From the NCBI GenBank assembly GCA_917880885.1, contig OU862907.1, forward strand, positions 71,357,072 through 71,421,071: 64,000 bases of DNA. The letters run 5' to 3'. Made by a program: the position numbers and the translations under genes. The first letter of the stretch is position 1, and the number at the start of each line of letters is the position of its first letter. Shown one piece after another: positions 22,034 to 33,635 of this stretch. The notes beneath the pieces were generated by a model. It made no database searches. It was given only the letters and a program-made list of their open reading frames with translations, and was not told the DNA's origin. The stretch is from Limnephilus marmoratus (Eukaryota > Arthropoda > Insecta > Trichoptera > Limnephilidae).

Positions 22034-22787
22034 TGTAAAATCAAGTTTTTTTGAGAAATGGTAAATTAATAAAGCGTCCCAATGTTCTGTAGGTAGATTT
22101 AAGTTTTTTAGAGCCCGTAAATTAATTAAAATTTTATCTAAAAAGGATTGAATTTCCTTGGCAGATTCAACTTTAATTGTTGCAATGTCAAATATAGATT
22201 GAATATGATTTTGAATAATTAGACGTTTATTTGCAAATCGATCTGTTAATAATTTCCTTGCAATGCTGTAGTTGTTAGAAGAGATTTCAAGAGAGGTTAG
22301 TAATTTGGAAGCCTCTCCAGTTAATGAAGATTTGAGATAGTGAAATTTTTGTATTTCACATAATTCGTTGTTCGTTTCAATTAAGGATTTGAATGATTCT
22401 TCAAAGCAAGTCCAATCAGAAAATGCACCTGAGAATGTAGGTAATTTTAAAATTGGTAACTGCATTTTAGAATTGAGATGTAATTGAGATTGAAGTGACT
22501 GGGTTTTGACATCGTTCGTCACACGCGATTTTGCTTGGGTGATAGCTTTGAAATAGATTACTTCGAAGCGATCGGTTTCATCATCCGAAGCGAGATCTAA
22601 ACCTTCGTCACACACACTAATTCTGAGTTGGATCTCCATGAATAAGTCATGTAAAGGTTCGACCTTAGCTAATCGCACTTGAATAATTGACGGATCTGTT
22701 TGATTCTCATCTAATAGCGATTGAAATTTAGTAATGAGCGCTTTAATCTGGCCCCTTCTAGCGATGGGTGCTTTCAGATTGTCCGCC
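22034..22787 (-). pseudogene. Pao gag, N-terminal part
   Basis: Starts at ATG 22787 (MADNLKAPIARRGQIKAL). It contains the Pao gag core QLPILKLPTFSGAFSDWTCF, FHYLKSSLTGEASKLL, SNNYSIARKLLTDRFANKRL and HIQSIFDI, then LPTEHWDALLIYHFSKKLD, where the DNA transposon interrupts. The frame itself is open, so the element lost function through insertions and the pol lesions. Confidence 0.8.
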
Positions 22788-22904
22788 ATTATCAGATTAT
22801 CAAAGATCCGCAAAGAGTACAAAGATTTAAGAGAAATGCAACAATTTTACACAGAAAGGAAAGGAAAATAATGGATGGCTTAACTTTTGGCTTGCTGTGA
22901 TGAT

Positions 22905-23290
22905 GCTGCTCCAATCCTGTGATGATGCCAATTCAATCCGGGTAGAAGGGTTGCTCGGGTCATGGGGTCAGATTTTTCCAGATCTTGGCGGCAGATGCGT
23001 TTGCTCACCAAATGCGGCAGGCTGAGACTCATTGAGGGAGATCTATTGAACTCTCCAGCAAGACTCAGTAGGATTTGCACCGCATTGGAAGGAATGAATT
23101 CATTCGTCCGTCACTACTGGACAAACTGACCCAGATACCTACCCACCCCTTATACCTTTTTCCTATCCAGAACTTTTTCTCCTACCTTTCCCTAACACAC
23201 CCTCCAGACAGTATCATAAAAGATGACGTAGGCCCTGAGAGGAATTATTTTTCTCTGCGCCTCCTGTGTGAAGCTAATATTAAAATCAAA
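22905..23290 (+). repeat. Family A dispersed repeat
   Basis: 5'-truncated copy running from GGGTCATGGGGTCAG and TCTTGGCGGCAGATGCG through TTGAGGGAGATC and CTACCCACCCCTTATACC to AGATGACGTAGGCCCTGAG and CTCCTGTGTGAAGCTAAT. No coding capacity. It adjoins the 5' edge of the Pao gag. Confidence 0.7.
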
Positions 23291-23334
23291 AAAAGGCGTC
23301 ATTTTAGATCCCCAAACCGGGCAAAGATTTACTT

Positions 23335-23830
23335 CTAGATGAAAATTATTAGACAAAATATCCCACTTCCCTCGATAGGTAAAATCGTTGCAAACATCAT
23401 GGTCGCTAGACTATACTAAAAACAACTCAACCCGACTCCAGCTTCTCCGTGTAGTCAAACACAAAAGGCACGTCTTTCACCCACATCCACTCCACAATAG
23501 TCTTACTTGATATCGTAAAATCCTCCGACATGGGTTGGCACGAAGCCCTAATCTACACAGTGTGCGAACTCGGTTTCAATCCTTCTTTTGTACAATACGT
23601 ACCCTGCTTCCCACGCACCTTTACAATTAAACCAAATGGCCACCACACCACTGAAAGCAAACTCAGTTGGAGTCCCCCCCAAGCCCCAACCTTCTGCACT
23701 ATATATTCGTGCGATGTACGAATACTCCTCAACGACAGGTACACCATAATAGTCAAATTAGCCGATGACACCCTTCTCATTTTTAGCTCAATGCCCTGAA
23801 TTGCACCCTACGAGTTCAATCACGTCCTTT
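23335..23830 (+). pseudogene. Jockey-like RT relic
   Basis: Heavily mutated RT fragment. RTFTIKPNGH near 23610, a VPPKAPTFCTIY-like segment corresponding to motif B, then VKLADDTLLIF near 23760 corresponding to motif C. Stops and shifts are frequent. Sequence to about 24060 may be the thumb region, but it cannot be read with confidence. Confidence 0.6.
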
Positions 23831-24189
23831 ACTTCTAGAAGCATTTTTCATAAAATGTAGAATCTCAGTCAACCCCATCAAAATCGTGGCCACCAAAGTC
23901 TGTAGAGGAAACCCTAAACATCCGCCGAACCTATGTACCGTGTTTCAAAACCATGAAGTACTTTGGCCTAACTTAGATTCTAAAACCACTTAGCGCCACG
24001 GCGCCACCACATACCTACAGGAAAAACTCAAATCAGCTACCCGTGCCATATACGTCCTTTCCCCGTGATGTGCAAAAACAGCAAAATAGCCGTGAAATCT
24101 TAAATCTCTTAATATTTATATTTTTGACACTGACAATTCATGGTGGAATCATTATAATATATTATAATAAAACGAAAAAAAAACTACTT

Positions 24190-24545
24190 TTTCCACTTAA
24201 TTTTATTTTACCGAATCCGGTTTCAGCCTGTCAAGGCCATCTTCAGACTGGCACAAAATATTCATAACTTCATAACTCACGGTTTATATATGTACACAAA
24301 TATGGGGGACGGGGAAAGGGGTGGTGGTGCAAGGCGATGTTCCGAGAGAGTCCTGTTGGAGAGGTGAAAAAGTCTTCCTGGACCAGTCTCTTCCGATGTG
24401 GCCTGCCACGCAGTTGGCGGGCAGTCGCATCTGCAGTCAAGATTCCACCTCTGCTAAGTCACCAAAAGTAGCAAACCATTTGGGGTGACCTATGGCAGAG
24501 GTTTTAATTATCCAATAACCGCCTACCCACCTCCAAAATTGATAT
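24190..24545 (-). repeat. Family A repeat (reverse), with a GAAACCGG-type segment
   Basis: 24300-24545 is a reverse-strand family A copy: GGTGCAAGGCGATGTTCCGAG, CTGCTAAGTCACC, TTGGGGTGACCTATGGCAG, TTATCCAATAACC, CCTCCAAAATT. Just left of it, 24215-24260 reads on the - strand as a GATGGCC...GAAACCGGATTCGG segment, resembling the 3' UTR end of the R4/Dong copy at 14590. Confidence 0.55.
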
Positions 24546-24925
24546 CTAGGTTTTATAAAAACATTGTGGTTGTTTCTAAAGATTTAATAATTATTATAAA
24601 TTTTACATATTTTTCCAGAATCATACAATTAACATGGTAACCTAACATTTTTACACAACAAAAAAAAAATAGCCAAATGGAAAACTACACCCAAAAAAAG
24701 TTTAAATCAAATTTTTTCCAATGAACTTACTTGTATTACAATAACAAAAACAGTTAGAGCCTCACGCGTTCACTGATAACGATATTTTTAAATTTCCTGC
24801 AAAGAGGACTCCATAGAAATGAGCCAAAAGTAACATTAGTTTCGAAGAATGAAAAACTGCTGTGACAAAATAATGTAAATGTACCATAAACGAATGATTA
24901 CAAAATGACGTCAGAGATTCAAGTA

Positions 24926-25886
24926 CGAGAGTCAGTCAATAAGTAATGCCTCCTGTTTTTTTCCACTTAAATAAAGTTAACTAAGTAAAAAAATGAACTT
25001 GATGCTATTCCTCAAACCTTCTTCTACAATCTGCTGCAGTTGTCATATTTTGCGTCAACAGGTGGCAGCATTGCACTCGCTTGCAAAATGGCCGACATCG
25101 ATATTCACAATAGATAGCGTTCTGTGATTGATTCTTGCCTGTAGAAGGTGAAACTCAAAAATTCACATTCATGAAAGACTGAAAAATTTGAACCATGATA
25201 CAACAGTAGACGTCAGTACTCCTAGATGATGGGTTCGTTACTGTAACCAAGCTGAAGTACAAACACCGCTGGCTGAGGAAAAGCGGAGCGGCGCAGGCCG
25301 TTGATTGCAGCAAATGCATTCATTCTTGGTGACCCCAGATAACGCATGATGATGATGAGGTGATACGGATGTCGCATTTTCTCTCTCAGTAAAGGCAGTG
25401 TGATAAAAATTATTCGATAACTGATTATTCAATAAAAGTTTTGCAAGGTGGGTACCAAGAAACTTAACCGGCTAGAATAAAGAAACAAGGAAAACAATGG
25501 CCTCACAACACTTGCAGCTATTAGTTTCAGGAAAAATTGTGACCGGAGACGAAAATTGGGTTTATTTTTTTAACCAGAATCAAAGAGACAGTCAATGAAA
25601 TGGCGTCACACAAACTCACCAAGGACAAAATCAAAACAGTGTGATCGGCGGGGAAAGATATGGCGATGGGGTTCTGGATATGGCCGTGCTTTTTACAACA
25701 CTGTGTTACATGCCCTTGTTAGAAGATGGACCAAAGCTGTGGAAATGGACGGAGATAATATTGCAACATATTAATCGTCAATAGTGTGGTTTTAGATCCC
25801 TGCAATTGCATTTTGTTATTACTTGGTTATTATTTGACAATTAAAGGAGAAAAAAATAGAAGGCATTACTTATTGACTGGCGCTGG
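24926..25886 (+). mobile_element. Mariner element, internally deleted
   Basis: Inverted terminal repeats of about 25 bases share the core CAGTCAATAAGTAATGCC, and both ends are flanked by TA (24924-24925 and 25887-25888), the mariner target duplication. The interior keeps decayed transposase: FTFMKD- and NLNHDTTVDVS-like N-terminal helix-turn-helix sequence near 25150-25320, and IVTGDENWVYFFNQNQ near 25538-25580, which includes a catalytic Asp region (TGDE). Stops and a large deletion between them make it inactive. Confidence 0.85.
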
Positions 25887-25904
25887 TATAAAACAAAATT
25901 TAGA

Positions 25905-26530
25905 GAGATGGGAAGGCTGAAAGAGATATTGAAAGAAGGGTGAATGCCGGTAACTCCATTAATGGTGGACTGAATGCCGTTGGCGCTAATAAAAAACTGT
26001 CAAAAAAGCGAAGCTAGCAGTCCACAATGGAGTCCTTGTACCTACACCGATGTATGGCAGTGAGGCATGGAACTGGCAGAAGAAGGATGAAAGTAAACTG
26101 AATGCTGTTGAAATGAGATCCCTGAGACGTATGTGTGGTAAAACAATGTACGATCATGTGAGAAATGTGGATATCCGCAAAGAATGTAAGACTGATGTAA
26201 GCATAATGAGTAAGATTAAGAAAGGGACCCTAAGATGGTTTGGGCATGTAGAGCGAATGAACGAAGAAAGTAGTGTAAGAAGAATATACAACGCGAATGT
26301 GAATGGTAGAAGAAGTCGGGGACCCCGAGGAAGACATGGCACGATCAAGTGAATCAGATACTTGAGTCGGGCCATGTCAAAAGTCAGAATAATAGAAGAG
26401 AATGTATGAGACGATGTATGAATGTGAGTGAGGCAAAGAGTGTGTGCCAAGAGCGAGTGGTTTGGCGGTCCGTCCTCTCTGCCTACCCCTGCGGGGAAAC
26501 GGCGTGATGGTTAGTTAGTTAGTTAGTTAT
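25905..26530 (+). mobile_element. RTE-like LINE 3' end with GTTA tail (family C, copy 1)
   Basis: C-terminal part of a non-LTR polyprotein: MYGSEAWNWQKKDESKLNA (26050), MRSLRRMCGKTMYDHVRNVD, IRKECKTDVSIMSKIKKGTL and RWFGHVERMNEESSVRRIY, then a short 3' UTR with CTGCCTACCCCTGCGGGGAA and CGGCGTGATGGTTAG, ending in a (GTTA)n run at about 26505-26530. Upstream DNA to 25905 is diverged coding sequence of the same family. Copies at 37040, 43545 and 52880 share it. Confidence 0.75.
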
Positions 26531-27830
26531 AATGCGAATAAGGTAAAATATTTAACATTATTACTGATTGAAAAGATTTGACAGCATAGCCCTCTGTGCA
26601 GTTAAATAGATCCGCCACATCTGCGTATCTACTACTAACTTCATGCAAACTAGGTACAAGCGAGTGTTTCGAATACTCAGACATGGTTGGTCTTGGTATT
26701 GTTGCATTTAATTAACCGGGAACGTGCCAGGAACTCGAAAACACGGGCCTCATTTGCGCATTCGCGAGAAAATAATTCAAATATTTGAAATAAATTGTCT
26801 CTGAAAAACTTTTGGTCTGCGATTTTGACCCTTATATGTACGAATTTGTATGAAAAACAGTGTTTAAATCGCTTGCGCCATCATTATTCTTGGTAGTCTT
26901 AAAGATTTCACTCGAATTGCCACACTGGATTATTTTTAAGACGATTTCGCGCCGATGATGCGCTGTCAGATTTTGCCGCGGAATTAACGGTCGCAATTAC
27001 TGCGTGTATCGCGAATAAAACGTCGTAAAACCTATTAATTTACGTAATAAATGTAAGTAATGTGGTTTTAGTGGATAGTTTATTGTGTTGTGAACGTGTT
27101 GCAGTCAATAAAATATACCATAGCTTAAAATTTATCAACAAAACATTCAATTCAAAATTCAAAGTGGTGCTTTGTTAGGGCAAGGGGAGGGAAGGAGGCC
27201 CCCTCAGGGCCGGCACGTCACCGGTTTTAAACAGGATTTTAGAACGACAAGTTCTTGTGAATATTTGAAATTCCGAAGTTAATTAAATCAGGACTTCTAT
27301 ACCACCATTTACAATTTAGAATGTAAATATTAAGTCAGATGTAATTCTTCAGTCTGAGAGTTATAATAAATTTAATTCTTTCATCAAGTAATTATAGTGA
27401 GCTTTCAGGGGGAATACCGAGATTAAAATTAATGTGTCTTAGTAATTTATGGTGAATTTTTTCGATTGAATTTGAATGGATTTTAAAATGGGGGGACCAG
27501 ATCGAGAAATTATTTTCGACTTTACTACCAACTAAGGATGTGAAATTTTCAATATTGAAGTATTCCTTAAACCTCTTGATATGAAAATATCAACTTAGTA
27601 ATAACATATCCTCCACACAGCATCTTCAAATATGACAAAGGCACTGCCAATTTTTTTTTCTCAGGGCGTCTTGCTTTGGATTAATTATAAAAAAACAGCC
27701 GTTTTCATGAGAAAATCGCCACAAGGGAGCAAAAGACGTAATGACTTAATGTTTTTTAATGTATCATCAGAGCGCTGCTCAATTAGCCATGCCAAGTGAA
27801 ACTGACGTATTACCTGCCCTGGAATTGCAG
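26531..27830. other. Spacer, mostly unassigned
   Basis: No gene was recognised. 27333-27425 matches 13870-13975 in inverted orientation. A GC-richer stretch near 26930-27020 (with GCGCCGATGATGCG and GCCGCGGAATTAACG) differs from the AT-rich surroundings and could be a promoter or 5' UTR of an unseen gene, but nothing confirms this. Confidence 0.35.
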
Positions 27831-27834
27831 AGGT

Positions 27835-28620
27835 GTGTTGCAGAATAATGTTATCCAACTATCGCCCCATAGCAATGACATCAGTTCCGTCGAAGTCGAT
27901 GGAACGTGTGATTAATGACAAACTGCTCACATGCTTTGAGAAGATACAACAATGTCAACGACCATCAAAACGGAATCCAGCGGAATCGTTCGTGCGGTGA
28001 TCTTCTCACGTATGTGACGAATGTTTGGGAGCGATGCCTGGAACGTCACGGTGATACCAAAATGGACAACCGTACTTTGAGGCATGGCATAGAGAACATG
28101 TCAACAAACCGCCTTCTTACGGACTTAGGACACACAAACTCCAAAGGTTTGGAGGGGTTTGAAGCAGATAATGGATGGTTACCTCGAAACTGTTTCCTCT
28201 AGGGTAGAAAAAACACTTCGAATTTTTATGTTTCGAACACCAAATCTTGTCTGATTATGTCGAAAAGGAATCGAAATGAAAATCTAGCGTGCTTTAACGG
28301 AATCAATCTTTCCAACAGGCCTTCCACGGACATGCTTGGTGTAACTGTCAGCTCAGAAACAGGGGCTCCATCGAAGCCAGAGTTATGTTATCCTTTCAGA
28401 AATCGGGCTTAATCTACAAGGCCCACAAATACTTTAAACATCTGAAACAATGGCTGCTAAATAGAGATAGTTTATATTAATTGTTTTAATCTGTATGGTT
28501 ATAGTAATAATATTATGTAATGTTTAAATTGTAACTAAACTTTAACATCCTGTTGACAAACTGCTTTATTGCGGTTTAACGGGATTGTACCTTGAAAACC
28601 AATAAAAAAAAAAAAAAAAA
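27835..28620 (+). mobile_element. Jockey-like LINE relic with poly(A)
   Basis: Decayed RT: SNYRPIAMTSVPSKSMERVI near 27860, then shifts and stops. Further on comes NGINLSNRPSTDMLGVTV near 28300, homologous to the insert at 13575-13740, and a 3' UTR ending AACCAATAAA plus an A-run at about 28603-28620. Probably several deletions separate the blocks. Confidence 0.6.
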
Positions 28621-28954
28621 CCTGTAACAATCACAAGTTCGCCCCATGGTTGAATTAAGTAGCCACCTCTGGCCTGGAACCCCAAAATACCTATAAAAAA
28701 AATCGAACCTGCGAGACGGGCGGTCCGTTTAAATGAATATCCAATATTAACAAACGCATTCAAATATTTAAACTCTAAGCTATACAGTATAGTAAAGTAC
28801 AGGCGTCGGGTGGTAATGCTCCGAGGGACTAACATAATTGATTTCTTCGGAACCGGTGAACAGTTGGGGTATACGCTAAAGCTAAACACGCGACCAACAT
28901 TTTCACAGGGTTAAAATTTGTCACATAAGAATGAGATGACATAGGCCACGAGGA

Positions 28955-29345
28955 AAAATATCTTTCTCAAGGCCTCCTGAATTTTTTTTCAGCTCCTTAA
29001 AGGAGGTCCTGGGGGAGAAAAATTCCTCAAGGCCTAAGTCATCTTCGGGGATGATGTATAAAATGATGTATGATGTAAATGATGTATGTGATGAGAAAGT
29101 CCGGCTGGACAGGTCAAGATTAGGTCTCAGTCAACCGGTCCCTCTTAATCCGACCCGCAAAGAACTAGGTAAGCAAACGAAATCGCCGCGAAGACATCAA
29201 TAAAAACCTCAGCCAATGAACCCGGCAACCCTGCTAAGTGACAAAACGCAGTGAACCTTTTCGGACCACATATGGCAAATGTGTAATGTTGCCGGTGTTG
29301 GTGGTCCGATAACCTCCTCCCAAAATGAGTAGTAAATGTAAAATA
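28955..29345 (-). repeat. Family A repeat downstream of gene B
   Basis: Reverse-strand copy. Read on the - strand it starts TTTTGGGAGGAGGTTATCGG right after ACATTTACTACTCA, the same join as at 13199 after gene A, and passes through GTCACTTAGCAGGGTTGCC and CCTAATCTTGACCTGTCCAG. It continues to a CCCGAAGATGACTTAGGCC end. Orthologous to the copy after gene A. Confidence 0.7.
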
Positions 29346-29405
29346 AGGACCACATTCCCGAGTTTAGAAAAAATTACTTTTATGGATGAGTCCGGAAATG
29401 GCTCT

Positions 29406-30080
29406 TTAAATTTTCCTTCCTAGAAAATTAATGGGTACAGTCGGGACATGATAAGATTTTGTTCCACTGTTAGTCGACAAATGACGATATAAATTACTCT
29501 TTAGAGAACATGAATAGTTGCAGTCGGGACATGAAAAAGGTTTTATTCCACTGTGAGCCAACATGTGACGATGTACATGAGAACATGAATACTTGCAGTG
29601 GGAATAAGGAAAAGTTTTTGTTTCCCTGTGTGTCAACAAGTGAAGCTTTAATGATAACTTTCGTGAACATGAATAGTTGCAGTCGAGACATGAAAAAAGT
29701 TTTATTCCACTGTGACTTATCAGCTGAATTTTTAAATCACTATTTTGAGAACATAAATAGTTGCAGTCGGCACAAGAGAAAGGTTATATTCCATCGTGAG
29801 TCAACAAATGACGATCTAAATGACCCTTTCGAGAACATGAATAAAAGCAGTCGGGTCATGAAAAAGGTTTTGTTCCACTGTGACTGAACATATGTCTTTT
29901 TAAATCACCATTTCGAAAATATGAATAGTTGCAGTCGGGACATGAAATAGATTTGGTTCCACTGTGACTGAACATATGACTTTTTAAATCACCCTTTCGA
30001 GAACTTGAATAGTTGCAGTCATGACATTAAAAAGGTTTTGTTCCACTGTGACTGAACATATGACTTTTTAAATCACCCTT
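29406..30080 (-). pseudogene. Zinc-finger gene B, decayed 3' end
   Basis: Continuation of the gene B finger array below the stop at 30081. It includes a TCA-to-TAA change near 30030, more stops, and fingers with lost His or Cys, such as HCKYSCSHVHRHMLAHSG, where part of one finger is deleted (29540-29590). The segment CPDCNYSCSLKSNLYRHLST near 29490 is still nearly intact. The last piece (about 29440-29406) corresponds to the ancestral C-terminal finger seen at the end of gene A. Confidence 0.75.
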
Positions 30081-31417
30081 TCAAGAACTTGAATAGTTGC
30101 AGTCATGACATGAAAAAGGTTTTGTTCCACTGTGTCTAAACATATGACTTTTTAATTGATCCTTTCGAGAACATGAATAGTTGCAGTCGGGACATGAAAT
30201 AGGTTTTGTTCCATTGTGACCGAACATATGTCTTTTTAATTGATCCTTTCGAGAACATGAATAGTTGCAGTCGGGACATGAAAAAGGTTTTGTTCCATTG
30301 TGACTGAACATATGTCTTTTTAAATTACTCTTATGGAAACAAGAATAGTTGCAGTCGGCACAAGAGAAAGGTTTTGTTCCACTGTGAGTGAACATATGTA
30401 TTTTTAAATCACCCTTTCTAAAATATGAAAAGTTGCAGTCGGGACATGAAAAAGATTTGGTTCCACTATGACTGAACATATGACTTTTTAAATCACCCTT
30501 TCGAGAACTTGAATAGTTACAGTCGGCACAAGAGAAAGGTTTTGTTCCACTGTGAGTGAACATATGTATTTTTAAATCACCCTTTCTAAAATATGAATAG
30601 TTGCAGTCGGGACATGAAAAAGATTTGGTTCCACTATGACTGAACATATGACTTTTTAATTGATTCTTTCGAGAACATGAATAGTTGCAGTCGGGACAAG
30701 AAAAAGGTTTTATTCCACTGTGACTGAAGATATGACTTTTTAATTGATTCTTTCGAGAACATGAATAGTTGCAGTCGGGACAAGAAAAAGGTTTTATTCC
30801 ACTGTGACTGAGAATATGACTTTTTAAATGATCCTTTCGAGAACACGAATAGTTGCAGTCGGCACAAGAAAAGGGTTTCGTTCCACTGTGGGTGAACATA
30901 TGAATTTTAAAATCAAACTTTCGAGAACATGAATAGTTGCAGTCAGGACATGAAAAAGGTTTTTTTACAATGTGAGAGAACATATGTCTTTGTAAATCAC
31001 CCTTTCGAAAGCACGAATAGTCGCAGTCGGGACATGAGAAAGGTTTTTTTCCACTGTGGGTAAACATATGGCTTTTTAAAAGACTCTTTTGAGAAAATGA
31101 ATAGTTGCAGTCGGAGCATGAAAAAGCTTTTGATCCACCGTGAGTCAACATATGACGTCCTAAATTACCCTTTCGAGAACATGAATAGTTGCAGTCGGGA
31201 CATGAAAAAGGTTTTGTTCCACTGTGGGTAAACATATGACGTGTAAGAATTTCTATTCGATAACATGAAAAGTTACATATGGCACATGAATAGAGGTTTT
31301 CTCCAAAATGTGTGCGCAAGTGCAGTTCAAACGTTGACTTACAAGAGCAAGAGTAGTTACAATGGGGACAAGAGTATCGCTTTCCCCCAAGATGCGTCTT
31401 GAGGTTTTTCAGTAAGC
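30081..31417 (-). CDS. Zinc-finger gene B, exon 3 up to the nonsense codon
   Basis: Finger exon with acceptor TTTTTCAG/GC at 31417, phase-matched to exon 2. It begins GLLKNLKTHLGGKRYSC and encodes 15 complete C2H2 fingers plus the start of a sixteenth. The first two are divergent (CPHCNYSCSCKSTFELHLRT and CAICNFSCYRIEILTRHM); the rest are near-identical CPDCNYSCSRK-type fingers with HSGTKPFSC linkers. The frame stops at TGA 30083-30081, where other repeats have CGA (Arg), a C-to-T change at a CpG. With exons 1 and 2 the product would be about 547 residues, nuclear, DNA-binding. The long open array argues that the gene was functional until recently or still is in shortened form. Confidence 0.75.
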
Positions 31418-32114
31418 CTGAAAAAGATAACAGACAAAGCTTAGTAAATGTAAGAACGCAAAAATGTGTAAATTCAAAAATTAGGAGAGCACGAAAATTT
31501 TTTACCTTTAACTATGGACGTGTGGTCTCACAGGCCACTTGCAGTTACTGAATCGCGTGCAAATTACCTCCCGCGTACCCTACGCATCTGTCCGCCTCAA
31601 TGAATCCAATTTAATATAATGCCAGAGCTCTTAGCTATAGCCTGTAGCCTATTCTGATATATTAGCTATATTATTGTAAAGATTCATTAAAATCCATTAA
31701 GCAGTTTTCGCGTGAAAGAGTAACAAACATACATCCATACAAACTTTCGCCTTTATAATAGTAGAAGATGGATTCTTTACATTTTATTGTAAAATTAGTG
31801 AAACTTACTGAAAAGTAATTTTCCTCGGAAAATGATACTACAAAGTAAACTCAAGTAAAAATGGCTGAAACTGACTTTGATCGTTAAATAGTTAGATTTT
31901 AGCTTAAAATAAATATATTTTAATTTAAATGTTTTGTTTATTTACATTTGGTAAAGTCCGTAAATAAATAAAACCAATTTTATGTACAATACATATTTAA
32001 CTAGATAGATTCCGGCCTTTAAAGATAGCGGTCTGAGAGACTGCACTTCCATATTAGTGAAACAAAAATATAACTTCCATAGTTAAAGGTTAACAAACTT
32101 AAAATCAGTTTTAC

Positions 32115-32267
32115 CTTTTGTCTGGGTCAATCCTTCAGAGCGCTCTAAGCATTCCTTTTTAACATCCGGGAGTTCTATGTCAATTTCCGTATAAGGAATT
32201 CCCTCTTTAACTTCTTCTCGGGATCCTGGTTCTAACTTGATAGCAACAAGCTCGACATCAATGCTAC
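32115..32267 (-). CDS. Zinc-finger gene B, exon 2
   Basis: 153-base exon between TCTCTAG/GT and AAAAG/GTAAAA, phase 1 in and out, the same as exon 2 of gene A. It encodes SIDVELVAIKLEPGSREE, then GIPYTEIDIELPDVKKECLE and RSEGLTQTK. IKLEP and VKKE fit the SUMO acceptor pattern. Relative to gene A the substitutions are conservative and the length is unchanged, which suggests purifying selection on this exon. Confidence 0.8.
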
Positions 32268-32756
32268 CTAGAGAAACAAAACACAATACGCACTTAGAAC
32301 AGCGTATTAAAAATATAGAGATACTACCATATATATATATATTTTTATCAAAAACCAGAATAAAGATACCATTGAAATACATTGTAGAAACAAAGAAAAA
32401 TATTGACAATACACAGAAAACGCTTCGGTAATGTCATTAAAAAAAAGTAGATTCTCTTTGTAGAGATAGTTATGTAAGGACTTCGCACTACTGAACATAC
32501 TGCAACTGTACATCAAAATAATATATTTAAAATTGCAGGTTTGAGAAATAAGAAGGATCCTAGATGTCCGTTTCAGGGAACGTAGTCAAAATAAATACAA
32601 ATTAAGGAACATACACCATAAAAAATACAAAAGGGAGACTTGTATATGGTGGCTGGGGACAGCTTGTCTGACGAACTAACTATGCGATAATAAACGCAGT
32701 AAATCTCAAGTATGTCCAATAGCTCTAGTTTGGTCCAAATATGCGCGTTGTCTAAA

Positions 32757-32935
32757 GCCTCAATTAAATTGAGCGAGTTTACAAGCTACTAGCCGACGTA
32801 TTCACTATCTGCTTGTGAACTCGCTCAGTGTATTACTATATAACTAGCAGATTTTACACATGAGTTTACGAGCAGATACTGCTAGTAAACTTCTGCCGGC
32901 TATTAGCTTGTTAACTCGCTGAATGTAATCGAGGC
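32757..32935. mobile_element. MITE in gene B intron 1
   Basis: 179 bases with inverted ends of about 39 bases: GCCTCAATTAAATTGAGCG on the left and, on the opposite strand, GCCTCGATTACATTCAGCG on the right, continuing through AGTTTACAAGCTACTAGCCG and AGTTAACAAGCTAATAGCCG. A smaller inner inverted pair carries GTGAACTCGCTC. No coding capacity. The target duplication is unclear. It partly explains why this intron is longer than that of gene A. Confidence 0.7.
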
Positions 32936-33309
32936 TTTTTAGTAACCAATTTTCTCTTTTAATGTGTCCATGTGAAAGAAACACCATTTTACTTATGTGC
33001 ACTTTCAGAACAAAGTTTGGTTGTAATTGTCAAAAGAATATTGTTATTTTGCATCAATTTTATAAATATTTATAAAATCAATAGTACACGAAATTTACAT
33101 CATTTCTCACAATTGAGATATTTACTCTAGAAATTGGAAACTTTTCGTGAACAATATAAGTTTATCTGATTGCTCGACAGTTTATTGTAAAGATATAGGT
33201 GTAGTAAATATCGAAATAAATATCTGTCTGAACAGTATTCTAAAACGGACATGACTTCCGAAAATCTCAAACAACACTCAACGTGTTCTTTATTTACAAC
33301 GCAACTTAC

Positions 33310-33463
33310 AGGCTATTAAAGTACTAGAAGCATACTGCAAACATTCCTTCTTCACATCCGGGAGGTAGATATCTATATCCGTATAGGGCATTTCACCTGC
33401 GCCTTCTTCCTGGGACCCTGGTTCCACTTTGATGGAAACACTCTCTGGGTTGGGAAGATCCAT
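33310..33463 (-). CDS. Zinc-finger gene B, exon 1
   Basis: First coding exon (154 bases), ATG at 33463-33461 in GGCCATGGATCTTCC, donor CCT/GTAAGT. It encodes MDLPNPESVSIKVEPGSQEE, MPYTDIDIYLPDVKKECLQ, then YASSTLIA, three residues longer than gene A at the 3' end. The 25 bases before the ATG (GGAACGTTATCACAGAAGGCC) match gene A, supporting the start. IKVEP and VKKE fit SUMO acceptor sites. Confidence 0.8.
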
Positions 33464-33619
33464 GGCCTTCTGTGATAACGTTCCAGTTTAATAATGATGA
33501 TTATTGAACGAAAATTACAAAAATTAGACCTGCAACATAAAATTAATTATTGAACCAAATTTACGAGTGGTTATAAAGGAGTTAAATCAGATTCACTTGA
33601 ACGAAAATATTCATAGACT

Positions 33620-33635
33620 TGGAGGTGATCTGGAC
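33620..33635 (-). promoter_or_regulatory. Conserved block upstream of gene B
   Basis: On the - strand this is GTCCAGATCACCTCCA, identical to 5548-5563 upstream of gene A and at a similar distance from the start codon. Possible promoter or leader element. Confidence 0.35.

Larger units (their letters stand above)
16222..22822 (-). mobile_element. BEL/Pao LTR-type retroelement, multiply interrupted
   Basis: Coding region of a BEL/Pao element on the - strand: gag (22787 downward), protease, reverse transcriptase, RNase H and the start of integrase (ending 16222). Two insertions split gag: a DNA transposon at 19744-22033 and an RTE tail at 19266-19606. The rest of integrase is missing, and no LTRs or primer-binding site were found at either edge; family A repeats abut both sides. 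Old and inactive. Confidence 0.85.

Noticed and set aside
16222..22822. LTRs or a complete endogenous retrovirus-like element
   Set aside because: No direct long repeats found at the edges, no envelope gene and no integrase core; the domain order and motifs fit a degraded BEL/Pao element.
29494..30867. Other open frames in the gene B finger region (both strands)
   Set aside because: The 84-base finger unit is a multiple of three, so shadow frames stay open by repetition; only the - strand C2H2 frame has structure.
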